The translations under genes were made by a program, and so were the position numbers. Shown in pieces: positions 7,859-15,483 of a stretch of DNA of 64,000 nucleotides (position 1 is its first letter; each line of letters opens with the position of its first letter). The stretch covers positions 2,356,001 to 2,420,000 of the forward strand of contig NZ_CP014209.1 of NCBI RefSeq assembly GCF_001636295.1, written 5' to 3'. The notes below the pieces were generated by a model, which was not told the DNA's origin, searched no databases, and saw only the letters and a list, made by a program, of their open reading frames with translations. The DNA is from Isoptericola dokdonensis DS-3 (lineage in GTDB: Bacteria; Actinomycetota; Actinomycetes; Actinomycetales; Cellulomonadaceae).

Positions 7859-8269
7859 CTACCGGGTCGGCAGCAGCCGGGCGAGCGCGTCGACGAGGTC
7901 GACGGAGTCGCCGTCCTTGCCACCGGCGCCGAGCACCAGCGGCGGCCGCGACGGCGTCGGCCGCACGCCACGGACCCGGTCGAGCACGGACAGCGGCGCG
8001 ATGAGGACGTAGAAGTCGCCGTCCGCGGAGACCGCGGCCGTCCGGTCGTGGCGCAGGTACCAGCCACGCAGCGGGGTGCGGGCCGTCCCACGACCCCCGT
8101 AGCCCTTGACCTGCAGCGGCTCGGTGGGCAGGCCAGCCGCGACGGCGGCCGCGACGAACTCCGCGAGCATCGCCTCCGCCCGGGCGTGCTCGGCGTCCTG
8201 CCGGGCCGCCAGGCGGGCGGCGTGCTCGTGGGCGGCCTCGGTGCGCCGCCGGACCCAGTCGTCGCTCAT
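7859..8269 (-). CDS. Conserved hypothetical protein
   Basis: 136 residues. The first half is a long charged helix (VRRRTEAAHEHAARLAARQDAEHARAEAMLAEF). The second half is beta-rich: GWYLRHDRTAAVSADGDFYVLIAP and PPLVLGAGGKDGDSVDLVDALARLL. This two-part layout recurs in small actinobacterial cytoplasmic proteins of unknown function, and I do not recognise a named domain. It stands between a terminator and the MerR gene and shares no operon. Confidence 0.6.
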   Translation of the reverse strand: MSDDWVRRRTEAAHEHAARLAARQDAEHARAEAMLAEFVAAAVAAGLPTEPLQVKGYGGRGTARTPLRGWYLRHDRTAAVSADGDFYVLIAPLSVLDRVRGVRPTPSRPPLVLGAGGKDGDSVDLVDALARLLPTR

Positions 8270-8312
8270 CGGTGCAGTCTCGCACCCTCCGCCCCGGCGC
8301 CGGCCGCGCCCG

Positions 8313-9071
8313 CTACAGCTCGCGCTCGGCGTAGCCGACGAGCGCGTCCCGGACGAACGTCGCGCCGTCGAGACCGCCGTAGTTCTGCGCGAACCGCGGG
8401 TCGGCGACGTACATCTCGGCGAGGCCGACGACGTACTCCTTCGACGGGCGGCCGACGTCCGAACCGGGCGTGCCCGGCACCGAGGCCAGCCACGCGACGT
8501 GCCGCGCGGCGAGCGCCTGCGCGTCCGGCGACGTCGGGTCCGTCCCGGCGTCCGCGGCAGCGGCCCAGGCCTCGCTCAGCGCCTGGACGCGGGCCTTGAA
8601 GTCGGCCCGCTCGTCGGCGCCGAGCCCGCGCCACCACCGGTCGCCCTCCGCGTACGCGTCGGCGCCCCAGCGCTCGGTCACCTCCTGCTCGTGGCGCGTG
8701 TGGTCGAACCCGTCGAACATGTCCTCGGCCATGATCGGCCTCCCTTCGGTCAGTGCGGTGAGCGTGCGGCCCACCGACGCGATCTGCCGGTCCACCCGGC
8801 TGCGCTCGGCGCGGAGCGCGGCGAGGTGACCGCGCAGGGCGTCCGCCTCGTCGGTCTGCTCGTCGAGGACGGCGGCGACGTCGGCCAGCGGCAGCCCGAG
8901 GTCTCGCAGCAGCAGGATGCGCTGGAGGCGACGGACGGCCGCGTCGTCGTACTGGCGCAGCCCGCCGGGCCCGGTGCCCGACGGCGCCAGCAGCCCGATC
9001 TGGTCGTAGTGCCGCAGCGTGCGGCTGGAGACCCCCGCGAGGCGGGCGACGTCCTGGATGGATCGGCTCAT
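8313..9071 (-). CDS. MerR family regulator with TipAS antibiotic-recognition domain
   Basis: 252 residues. MerR helix-turn-helix at 1-70 (SIQDVARLAGVSSRTLRHYDQIGLL), coiled-coil dimer helix at about 75-115, and a C-terminal TipAS-type domain (about 125-250: DGFDHTRHEQEVTERWG, RWWRGLG, HVAWLASVPG, YVADPRFAQNYG). TipA-like proteins bind thiopeptide or other drugs and activate their own promoter. The promoter just upstream has the 19-bp spacer and central dyad of MerR targets, which supports autoregulation. No resistance gene lies beside it. Confidence 0.9.
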   Translation of the reverse strand: MSRSIQDVARLAGVSSRTLRHYDQIGLLAPSGTGPGGLRQYDDAAVRRLQRILLLRDLGLPLADVAAVLDEQTDEADALRGHLAALRAERSRVDRQIASVGRTLTALTEGRPIMAEDMFDGFDHTRHEQEVTERWGADAYAEGDRWWRGLGADERADFKARVQALSEAWAAAADAGTDPTSPDAQALAARHVAWLASVPGTPGSDVGRPSKEYVVGLAEMYVADPRFAQNYGGLDGATFVRDALVGYAEREL

Positions 9072-9078
9072 GGGATCG

Positions 9079-9109
9079 ACGGTAGAGGTTGACGTCGCGT
9101 CAAGCGCAA
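9079..9109 (-). promoter_or_regulatory. MerR-type autoregulated promoter
   Basis: On the minus strand: -35 TTGCGC (9104-9109), a 19-bp spacer and -10 TACCGT (9079-9084). The spacer contains a perfect dyad TTGACG-CGA-CGTCAA (9089-9103). A 19-bp spacer with a centred dyad is the hallmark of MerR activation by DNA distortion. The -10 is 7 bases before the ATG, so the message is essentially leaderless. Confidence 0.65.
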
Positions 9110-9195
9110 GGCCCGTGACCTGGGACCGGCAGGTTCCCTGTAGGGTCGCCCCGGCCCCGCGATCGGGTGTCGGGGCCCATCCGTTCGGAGGACCC

Positions 9196-11193
9196 ATGTC
9201 GAAGGCCCCGCCGCGCACGCTTCGCGTGCGCCTCCTGCCGGACCGGCTCCGGCTCACCGTCGAGCACGGACCGGGCCGCCCGGTCGACGCCGTCGGGACC
9301 GCCCTGCGCGGAGAACCGGTCGACCACTGGGCCCCGTGCCGCCCGACGGACGACGGCCGGACGGCGGAGATCGACCTCGCCGCCCTCGTGGCGCGGTACC
9401 CGGACGACGCCGTCGTCGACCTCTGGTACCGCGACGAGGCCGGCCCGGACCAGGAGGTCGAGCCCCGGCGCCTCGGCCGGTTCCCCCGCACCGTGCGGGA
9501 GGACCCCCTGTCCGACCTGGTCGTGGCGGGGACCAGCCTGCGGCTGCGGGTCAACGTGCACGGCAACCTCGGCTTCCTGCTGGGGGAGACGGTGCCGCCG
9601 CGCCGGTTCGCGGTCGACGGGACCCGGCTCGAGCACCGCGACGGCGTCCTGTCGTTCGAGGGCACGGTCACCGCGTTCGACCGCCGGCTCGCCTCGGTCG
9701 CCCTGACCACCCAGGGGCGGCAGAGCGAGGTCCTGACGTCGTCGCCGATGACGGTCACGCTCGACCCGGGTGCGGCCGAAGGTCTCCACGGTGCGGTCGT
9801 GCACCGGTTCGCGGGCTCCCTGGACCTGCGCGAGCTCGTCGGCGCGGCGAGCACCGACACCCTCCTGGACCCCCGGATCGTCCTCACCGACAGCGCGGGC
9901 CACGTGCAGAGCCTCAAGCTGCACGAGCGCATGGCGGTCCAGGGGACCCTGGCGACCGCGTCGTTCCCGCTGGCCGACCAGGTGGTCCAGCTCGTCCCCC
10001 GCTTCACGTTCCTCGGGGGGAACCTCACGGTGAACGTCGTCCGGCTCGCCCCGGACGCCGCCGCCGCCCTGGAGCGCATGAAGCGGCGCCCGTGGTGGGT
10101 CGCGGTCGCACGCCGCACGCTCGGCATCTGGATCGTCGGCGAGGTGCCCTACAAGGCCCAGGACAACGGTTACCACCTGTTCCGCTGGATCCGCAGGAAG
10201 CGACCCCTGCGCCTCGCCTACTACGTGATCGACGAGGCGGCACCGGACCGTGAGCGCGTCGAGCGCCTCGGGCGGGTCGTCGTCAAGGGCTCGGCGAAGC
10301 ACGTCGTCCTCGCCACGTGCGCGTCACGGATCGTCGGGACCCACCACACCGAGTACCTGCTCCCGACGCCCGACCCCGACTACCTCCGGCACGTGCCCGC
10401 GGCCCGCGTCATGCTCCAGCACGGCATCCTCGGCACCAAGAACCTCACCTCGACGTACGGCCGCGGCGGGACGGCGACGCTCGCGGCCGACGTCTTCCAC
10501 GTCAGCTCCCCGCGCGAACGCGCCATCGTGGTCGAGGACCTCGGGTTCGCTCCCGAGCAGGTCCGGGTGACGGGGCTGCCCCGCTTCGACACCCTGCTCG
10601 CCCCGCCGGAGGCGCCGCCCGCCGGACTCCTGGTGATCCCGACGTGGCGCAGCCGCATCACGTCGCGGCAGCAGTTCATCGACAGCGAGTTCCTCGCCCG
10701 CTGGCGCGGCTTCCTCACCCGGCCCGGGATCCGCGCGCTCGCCGGGAACGGGGAGCAGGTCTCCGTCATCCTGCACCCGAACATGCGGGTCTTCGCGGAC
10801 GTCCTCGAGTCGTTCGGGCACGACGTCTTCCGTCAGGGCGAGCGCGACGTCCAGGGCCTGATGCGCGAGCACGCGGCGCTCGTCACCGACTACTCGTCGG
10901 TCGCCTTCGACTTCGCCCTGCAGGAACGGCCGGTGTTCTACTTCCAGTTCGACCGGGAGGCGTACTTCCGCGGCACGTCGAGCCACCTCGACCTCGACGC
11001 CGAGCTGCCGGGCCCCGTGTTCACGGACGAGGAGGCCCTGGCGGACGCGGTCGTCGCGTCCGCGGCGGCCGGCTTCCCCATGGAGGGCGAGTACCGCGAG
11101 CGGGCGCGGCGGTTCTTCCCCGCGCACGACCGGAACAGCTCCCGGCGGGCCTACCGTTCGGTGCGCCGCGCGCGACCGGCGCGGGACCGCTGA
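9196..11193 (+). CDS. CDP-glycerol glycerophosphotransferase-like protein with extra N-terminal domain
   Basis: 665 residues, start chosen at the ATG preceded by GGAGGA (9187-9192). The C-terminal half (about 310-650) is a TagB/TarF-like Glyphos_transf domain: VMLQHGILGTKNL, VTGLPRFDTL, VILHPNMRVFADVL, LVTDYSSVAFDFALQERPVFYFQFDREAYFRG. These enzymes polymerise or prime glycerol-/ribitol-phosphate in teichoic-acid-like cell-wall polymers at the inner membrane. The first 300 residues are beta-rich (repeated short strands and turns) and I do not recognise the domain; it may bind glycan or substrate. No polymer export genes are adjacent. Confidence 0.85.
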   Translation: MSKAPPRTLRVRLLPDRLRLTVEHGPGRPVDAVGTALRGEPVDHWAPCRPTDDGRTAEIDLAALVARYPDDAVVDLWYRDEAGPDQEVEPRRLGRFPRTVREDPLSDLVVAGTSLRLRVNVHGNLGFLLGETVPPRRFAVDGTRLEHRDGVLSFEGTVTAFDRRLASVALTTQGRQSEVLTSSPMTVTLDPGAAEGLHGAVVHRFAGSLDLRELVGAASTDTLLDPRIVLTDSAGHVQSLKLHERMAVQGTLATASFPLADQVVQLVPRFTFLGGNLTVNVVRLAPDAAAALERMKRRPWWVAVARRTLGIWIVGEVPYKAQDNGYHLFRWIRRKRPLRLAYYVIDEAAPDRERVERLGRVVVKGSAKHVVLATCASRIVGTHHTEYLLPTPDPDYLRHVPAARVMLQHGILGTKNLTSTYGRGGTATLAADVFHVSSPRERAIVVEDLGFAPEQVRVTGLPRFDTLLAPPEAPPAGLLVIPTWRSRITSRQQFIDSEFLARWRGFLTRPGIRALAGNGEQVSVILHPNMRVFADVLESFGHDVFRQGERDVQGLMREHAALVTDYSSVAFDFALQERPVFYFQFDREAYFRGTSSHLDLDAELPGPVFTDEEALADAVVASAAAGFPMEGEYRERARRFFPAHDRNSSRRAYRSVRRARPARDR

Positions 11194-11198
11194 CGACC

Positions 11199-11233
11199 TG
11201 ACCGGGCCGTGCCGAGCCGTGCCGGACCGGTCA
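11199..11233. terminator. Weak inverted repeat between convergent genes
   Basis: TGACCGG (11199-11205) and CCGGTCA (11227-11233) around a 21-base loop that holds two copies of GCCGTGCCG. Plausible but weak terminator. Confidence 0.3.
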
Positions 11234-11238
11234 CGATG

Positions 11239-11706
11239 TCAGGCGGGGATCGCCTCCGGCGCAGGCAGGACGGCGCGGGCCGCGCGTCGCACCCACAGGT
11301 CGGACGCCGCGCCGAACGGCTCGGCACGCGTCGCGACGTCGTCCTGTGCCTCCTGCCACGCCGCGCGGGCGAGGTCGACCCAGGCGCGCGGGTACGACGG
11401 CGAGCGCTGCACGAAGTCGGCGAGGTCGAGGGCGTGCACGGTGCCGTCGGTGTCCCGCTCGACGTCGAGGTCGAGGTCGACGAACCAGCTCACCGGCGCG
11501 GCCGCGACGACGCCGGTCGCGACGTCGACGCGGACCCGCCCGTCGTGCCGGAACCAGGCGACCCACGGGTCGGCGACGGGCAGGAGCAGGGCACCGTCGG
11601 GCACGGCGAACCAGTCGCCCCACTCGTCGCTGCCGAGCACGACGGCGGTCCAGCGGGTACGGACGGCGCCGCACGGCTTGCGCTTCTCGACGACGACCTG
11701 CGTCAT
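11239..11706 (-). CDS. DUF402 (FomD-like barrel) domain protein
   Basis: 155 residues. The central text WFRHDGRVRVDVATG...WFVDLDLDVERD matches the DUF402 beta-barrel, with the conserved Asp/Glu cluster in DLDLDVE that binds divalent metal in characterised relatives (nucleoside di/triphosphate phosphatases and FomD). The N-terminal half supplies the preceding strands (WTAVVLGSDEWGDWFAVPDGALLLP). Cytoplasmic. It is divergent from the lipoprotein gene at 11888, and the space between them carries two candidate operators. Confidence 0.75.
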   Translation of the reverse strand: MTQVVVEKRKPCGAVRTRWTAVVLGSDEWGDWFAVPDGALLLPVADPWVAWFRHDGRVRVDVATGVVAAAPVSWFVDLDLDVERDTDGTVHALDLADFVQRSPSYPRAWVDLARAAWQEAQDDVATRAEPFGAASDLWVRRAARAVLPAPEAIPA

Positions 11707-11758
11707 GCCCGCTCCTTTCCGTCGTGCCGGCGGCGGACGCCGCCGCGGGTGTGACGAC

Positions 11759-11780
11759 GATAGTGACCGCCGTCACTGTC
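11759..11780. promoter_or_regulatory. Inverted repeat in the DUF402 promoter region
   Basis: GATAGTGAC, four bases, GTCACTGTC (8 of 9 pairs). It lies 53 bp upstream of the DUF402 ATG and overlaps a TATCGT hexamer readable as its -10 on the minus strand. Confidence 0.4.
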
Positions 11781-11818
11781 GCGGAAGCCCCGCGGCGATG
11801 ACCATCGGCCACCGATCA

Positions 11819-11836
11819 GGTGAACGGCTGGTGAAC
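11819..11836. promoter_or_regulatory. PHO-box-like 11-bp direct repeat
   Basis: Two copies of GGTGAAC exactly 11 bp apart. On the minus strand this reads GTTCACC-AGCC-GTTCACC, the layout of a Streptomyces PhoP box (direct repeats of 11 nt with consensus GTTCACC). An OmpR-family site is the natural reading; which of the two divergent genes it controls is open. Confidence 0.45.
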
Positions 11837-11887
11837 ACGCCCGCGCCGGGGATGGCGGGGGCGGGCCCCGGATCGCAGGATGGGGGC

Positions 11888-12547
11888 ATGACCCGACGAC
11901 GTCACCTGAGGTCCCTGCCTGCCCTGACGCTGGTCGCGGCGCTCGCGCTGGCCGGCTGCACCGACGACTCCCCGTCCGACGACGCGACGGCGGAGGGCTC
12001 GCCGGCCGTCACGCCGTCGCAGAGCGCCGGCACCGCGACGGGGTCGGCCGCGCCCGACGACGACCCGAGCGCCTCGCCGGAGGCGGACGAGGACGCCGCG
12101 TCGCCGAGCGCGGAGCCGTCCGAGGGGTCGGGCGGGGACGCCGACGTCGACCCCACGACGGGCGCGCTGGCGGCCGTGGCGCTGGCCGCCGCCGAGGCCG
12201 ACGGCACGCCCTACGCGATCGACACGGAGGCGGGTAGCTGGCAGGTCGACGTCGCCGTGGACGGCGCGAGCGTGGAGGTGACGGTCGACCCGACGGGCAC
12301 GGAGGTGCTGGGCACCCGGGACGACGACCTCGACGCGGAGGACCGCGCGGCGCTGGGCGACGCGACGGTGCAGCTGCCGGAGGCGGTCCAGCGGGTGGTC
12401 TCGCAGACCGGGGGCACGCTGCGCGAGGCGGACCTCGACGCGGACGCCCCGGCCAGCTGGAGCGTGTCGGTGACGGTCGGCGGCGCCGAGCAGGAGTTCG
12501 ACGTCGACACCGCGACGGGCGAGGTCACCGAGGACACCACGGACTGA
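11888..12547 (+). CDS. Lipoprotein with PepSY-like C-terminal repeats
   Basis: 219 residues. Signal peptide with lipobox LALAGC (C24), then a long Ser/Pro/Asp/Glu-rich linker (about 25-90) that would span the cell wall. The C-terminal half holds two similar units: AVALAAAEADGTPYAIDTEAGSWQVDVAVDGASVEVTVDPTGTEVL and AVQRVVSQTGGTLREADLDADAPASWSVSVTVGGAEQEFDVDTATGEV, which resemble paired PepSY domains. PepSY lipoproteins are often regulated by neighbouring two-component systems; none is adjacent, but an OmpR-type direct repeat precedes the gene. Function unknown. Confidence 0.75.
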   Translation: MTRRRHLRSLPALTLVAALALAGCTDDSPSDDATAEGSPAVTPSQSAGTATGSAAPDDDPSASPEADEDAASPSAEPSEGSGGDADVDPTTGALAAVALAAAEADGTPYAIDTEAGSWQVDVAVDGASVEVTVDPTGTEVLGTRDDDLDAEDRAALGDATVQLPEAVQRVVSQTGGTLREADLDADAPASWSVSVTVGGAEQEFDVDTATGEVTEDTTD

Positions 12548-12571
12548 CCGCCGCGGCCCGGCGGGCGCCGC

Positions 12572-13480
12572 TCAGCCCGGCAGGACGTCGTCGGCCGTCG
12601 GGAACGACGGCTGCGCGCCGTGCGTGGTGACGGAGTAGGCGCCCGCGCGCACGGCGGTGCGCGCGGCGTCGGCGAGGGTGTCGCCGGCGAGCAGCCGCCA
12701 GGCCAGCGCCCCGACGAACGCGTCGCCCGCCCCGGTCGTGTCGACGGCGCGGACGTGCGGCGACGGCACGACGACCGGCGCCCCGCCGTCGGCGGCGGGC
12801 TCGGCGACGACGGCGCCCGCCGCGCCCATCGTGAGCACGACGGACCGCGGCCCGAGCTCCAGGAGGCCCTCGACGACGGCGAACGGCGCGTCGGGCACGG
12901 GCCGTCCGGCGTCGTCGAGCAGCCGGCGGGCCTCGCCCGCGTTGACGACGAGCGGGTCGGCGAGGGCGAGCACCTCCGGGTCGAGCGGGACGACCGGCGC
13001 GAGGTTGAGCAGGACGCGGCCGGTCGCCGCGCGGGCGGCGGCCTCGATCCCGGACACGGGGATCTCCGCCTGGACGACCACGACGCCCGCCTCGGCGAGC
13101 AGCCGGGAGTGCCGGGCGACGACGTCGGCGTCCACGGTGGAGTTCGCGCCGGGGACGACGACGATGGAGTTCTCGCCGTCCGCGGCGACCGTGACGAGCG
13201 CGACGCCGGAGCTGCCGTCCACCTCGGCGACGGCGTCCAGGTGGACCCCGGACACCCGCAGGCCGAGGAGGGCGGTCTCCGCGAAGGGGCCGTTCCCGAC
13301 GGCGCCCACGAGCCAGACGTCCGCACCGAGCCGCGCCGCCGCGACCGCCTGGTTGGCCCCCTTGCCGCCGGGCAGCACCGCCATCGAGTCGGCGAGCACC
13401 GTCTCCCCCGGCAGGGGCGGCGCGGCGACGCGCGTGACGATGTCGGCGTTGACGGATCCGACGACCACGATCGAGGGCAT
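12572..13480 (-). CDS. rbsK: Ribokinase
   Basis: 302 residues. PfkB family with the ribokinase-type N-terminus IVVVGSVNADIVTRV, the sugar-binding GGKGANQAVAAARLGA block (38-53) and the second signature DTTGAGDAFVGAL with catalytic base D253 and the GAGD anion hole. It phosphorylates D-ribose (or a related pentose) to the 5-phosphate in the cytoplasm. No rbs transporter genes are adjacent, so substrate is by family. ATG at 13480 is the family start; the frame is open further upstream without support. Confidence 0.85.
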   Translation of the reverse strand: MPSIVVVGSVNADIVTRVAAPPLPGETVLADSMAVLPGGKGANQAVAAARLGADVWLVGAVGNGPFAETALLGLRVSGVHLDAVAEVDGSSGVALVTVAADGENSIVVVPGANSTVDADVVARHSRLLAEAGVVVVQAEIPVSGIEAAARAATGRVLLNLAPVVPLDPEVLALADPLVVNAGEARRLLDDAGRPVPDAPFAVVEGLLELGPRSVVLTMGAAGAVVAEPAADGGAPVVVPSPHVRAVDTTGAGDAFVGALAWRLLAGDTLADAARTAVRAGAYSVTTHGAQPSFPTADDVLPG

Positions 13481-13576
13481 GGCGCGGGTGACCTCCGGTG
13501 ACGGCTGGGGACGGCCGGACCATGATCCCTCACGAATGTTTCGGGCACCGTCGTCGTCCACGTGCGGCGCGGCGGC

Positions 13577-14488
13577 TCAGGCGGCGAGGACCTCCCGGAG
13601 GCGGGCGGCGAACTCCGCCGGGTCGTTGTCCGGCGACCACTCGTTGCGCATGAACCCGCCGTGGTCGCCGGGGAACTCCGCCGGCGGCGTGCCGAGCGCC
13701 GCGGCCAGCGCAGCGGCGCCCCGCGCCGCGAGGGTGCCCGGGGGCGACGTGACCCCCACGGCGGGCAGCACCCGCAGGTCGCCGGCGGCCGTCAGAGCGC
13801 GCAACCGGTCGAGGTCGGGCTCCCACAGCGGCATGGTGAGCAGCGACTTGCCGAGCAGCAGGTCGTCGCGGCGGCCGTCGTCCTCGGCGGGCATGCCGAA
13901 CTGTGCCGGGTCCGGCGCGGGCCGGTCCAGGTACGCCTGGTCGATCGGCTCGGTCGTCATGACGAGCTGGACGAACTTCGCCATCGCCGGGCCGAAGCCC
14001 GACCGGCGGTAGGTCTCCACGATGTCCGCCTGGGCCTGCACGGCGAGGTCGCGGTCCGGCAGCATCGAGGTCAGCGGCGGCTCGTGCGCGACGAACGTCC
14101 GCACCTCGTCGGGGTGGTCGGTCGCCCACGCGAGCGCGGTCACCGCGCCGCCGGACGACCCGAGGACGTCGAGCGGGCCGAGCCCGGCGGCCTGCGCGAC
14201 GGCGTGCAGGTCGGCGGCGTGGTGCTCCACCGTCACGTCACCGTCGTCGAGCAGCGTCGAGCGGTCGGTGCCGCGCGGGTCGTAGGTGAGCACGGTGCGG
14301 TCGCCGAGCTCCGCCACGAGCTGGGCGAAGCCGGAGGCCTCCATCGGGCTGCCGAGGACGAACAGCGGCGGGTGCGTGCCGCCCTCGGTCGGGGTGTGGA
14401 CGTCGTAGGTGAGGACGGCGCCGGGCACGTCCAGCGTGCGGGTGTCGGTGGTCATGTCGGGTGGACGGAGACCACCGCCGGAACTCAT
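13577..14488 (-). CDS. Alpha/beta hydrolase
   Basis: 303 residues. Strand/oxyanion region PLFVLGSPMEASGF, then DPRGTDRS, and nucleophile elbow GSSGGAV with Ser; AHEPPLTS follows. The cap and late Asp/His (FPGDHGGF) complete the fold. The ATG at 14488 follows directly on the stop of the upstream gene (TAGATG) and has GAGGAG 3 bases before it, so it is preferred over the ATG at 14455, which lacks a ribosome site. Cytoplasmic, substrate unknown, coupled to the gene at 14489-14971. Confidence 0.8.
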   Translation of the reverse strand: MSSGGGLRPPDMTTDTRTLDVPGAVLTYDVHTPTEGGTHPPLFVLGSPMEASGFAQLVAELGDRTVLTYDPRGTDRSTLLDDGDVTVEHHAADLHAVAQAAGLGPLDVLGSSGGAVTALAWATDHPDEVRTFVAHEPPLTSMLPDRDLAVQAQADIVETYRRSGFGPAMAKFVQLVMTTEPIDQAYLDRPAPDPAQFGMPAEDDGRRDDLLLGKSLLTMPLWEPDLDRLRALTAAGDLRVLPAVGVTSPPGTLAARGAAALAAALGTPPAEFPGDHGGFMRNEWSPDNDPAEFAARLREVLAA

Positions 14489-14971
14489 CTACTCCTCGTC
14501 GGGCGAGCTCTCCCAGTCCTCGTCGTCCTCGATGGTGAAGGACCCGCCGAAGTGCACGGAGGAGGGGTCGACGCCGAGGCCCTCGGCGATCTGGCGGCGC
14601 ATCTTCTCGGCCATCGTCAGACCCGTGGACGTCTCGTTCATCGACCGGTAGGTCTCGGCGTCGACCCCGTAGCGCGACTGCGTCCAGGCGTCGAACGCCT
14701 CCTCGTAGGCCGTGCTGGCGGCCTCGACGACGAACTCCGCGACCTCGCCCAGGGGGAAGTTGCGGGTCCGCGGGGGCCTGCCCTCGACCGCGGCGAGCGT
14801 GATCGCCAGGATGCCGTCGGCCACCTGGTGCGAGACGAGCTCGGGCCGACGGAAGTACTCGGTGGCGCGGTGCTTGAGGTGGACCACCAGCAGCTCGTCG
14901 CTCACCGGTTCGCTCGTGGGGGGCTGCGGGTAGGTGCGGGGCTCGGGTCGGGTGGTCGTGTCGCTCATCAT
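14489..14971 (-). CDS. Hypothetical acidic protein
   Basis: 160 residues, not recognised. Pro/Thr-rich N-terminus (1-25), a mixed central part (ELLVVHLKHRATEYFRRPELVSHQVADGILAITLAAVEG) and helices with YEEAFDAWTQSRYGVDAETYRSMN; it ends in a strongly acidic tail (IEDDEDWESSPDEE). No signal peptide or membrane segment. First gene of a coupled pair with the hydrolase downstream. The gap to the divergent gene at 15112 holds a perfect 20-bp palindrome. Confidence 0.6.
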   Translation of the reverse strand: MMSDTTTRPEPRTYPQPPTSEPVSDELLVVHLKHRATEYFRRPELVSHQVADGILAITLAAVEGRPPRTRNFPLGEVAEFVVEAASTAYEEAFDAWTQSRYGVDAETYRSMNETSTGLTMAEKMRRQIAEGLGVDPSSVHFGGSFTIEDDEDWESSPDEE

Positions 14972-15050
14972 CTCCGAGGATGCTCCCGCGGAGCGGTTTT
15001 GTCACGACGGTTCTCCACCGGCGCAACGGTGTCCTGCGCCACCCGACGTC

Positions 15051-15070
15051 CGTCCACAGGCCTGTGGACG
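15051..15070. promoter_or_regulatory. Perfect 20-bp palindrome, DnaA-box-like halves
   Basis: CGTCCACAGG followed by CCTGTGGACG. Each half contains GTCCACA, the core of the actinobacterial DnaA box TTGTCCACA (the outer contexts match 7 and 8 of 9 bases). It lies 41 bp upstream of the WXG100-like gene and could be an operator or a DnaA site. Confidence 0.5.
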
Positions 15071-15098
15071 ACGCCTGCGGGGCGGCGACCCGCGCGGC

Positions 15099-15104
15099 TA
15101 GCGT
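15099..15104 (+). promoter_or_regulatory. -10 element of a leaderless promoter
   Basis: TAGCGT followed by seven bases and the ATG at 15112, downstream of the 20-bp palindrome. Confidence 0.45.
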
Positions 15105-15111
15105 CCCCGCC

Positions 15112-15483
15112 ATGTCCCGACTCGCCCTCGACACCGACGAGCTGACGGCCGCCGCGCTGGCGCTGCGCGGCGCCGCCGACCATCTGGCGGCCGCGCGCGA
15201 GCACCTCGAGCCGCGGGGCGACCGGCCCGGAGGGCATCCGCTGCTCGACGGCGCGATCCACGACCTCGGTGCGGGCTGGTCGGCCCGGCACGGCGCGCTG
15301 GTCGAGGCCCTGGCGTCCCAGGCCGACGCCCTGCGCGGTGCCGCCGACCGGTACGCGGACGCCGAGCGGGTCACCCTGACCGGGCTGGCCCGGCTCCTCC
15401 TCGGGGAGGGACCCGCAGGCCCGGGCGGCCCGGCTCCCGGCGTCACCCCGGGCGGGGCCCCGACGACGGCGACCGCGCTGTGA
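15112..15483 (+). CDS. WXG100/EspC-like type VII secretion target
   Basis: 123 residues. Two amphipathic helices (about 8-35 and 57-95) are joined by a Gly/Pro loop; the second begins LGAGWSARHGALVEALASQADALRGAADRYADAE. A short helical hairpin with a central GW and a final A-x3-Y-x2-A/D is the pattern of the EspC/WXG100 superfamily exported by ESX machines. The C-terminal tail is Gly/Pro-rich. No Ecc core genes lie in the window. It overlaps the next gene by GTGA and is first in a three-gene unit. Family membership is by pattern, not by search. Confidence 0.6.
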   Translation: MSRLALDTDELTAAALALRGAADHLAAAREHLEPRGDRPGGHPLLDGAIHDLGAGWSARHGALVEALASQADALRGAADRYADAERVTLTGLARLLLGEGPAGPGGPAPGVTPGGAPTTATAL

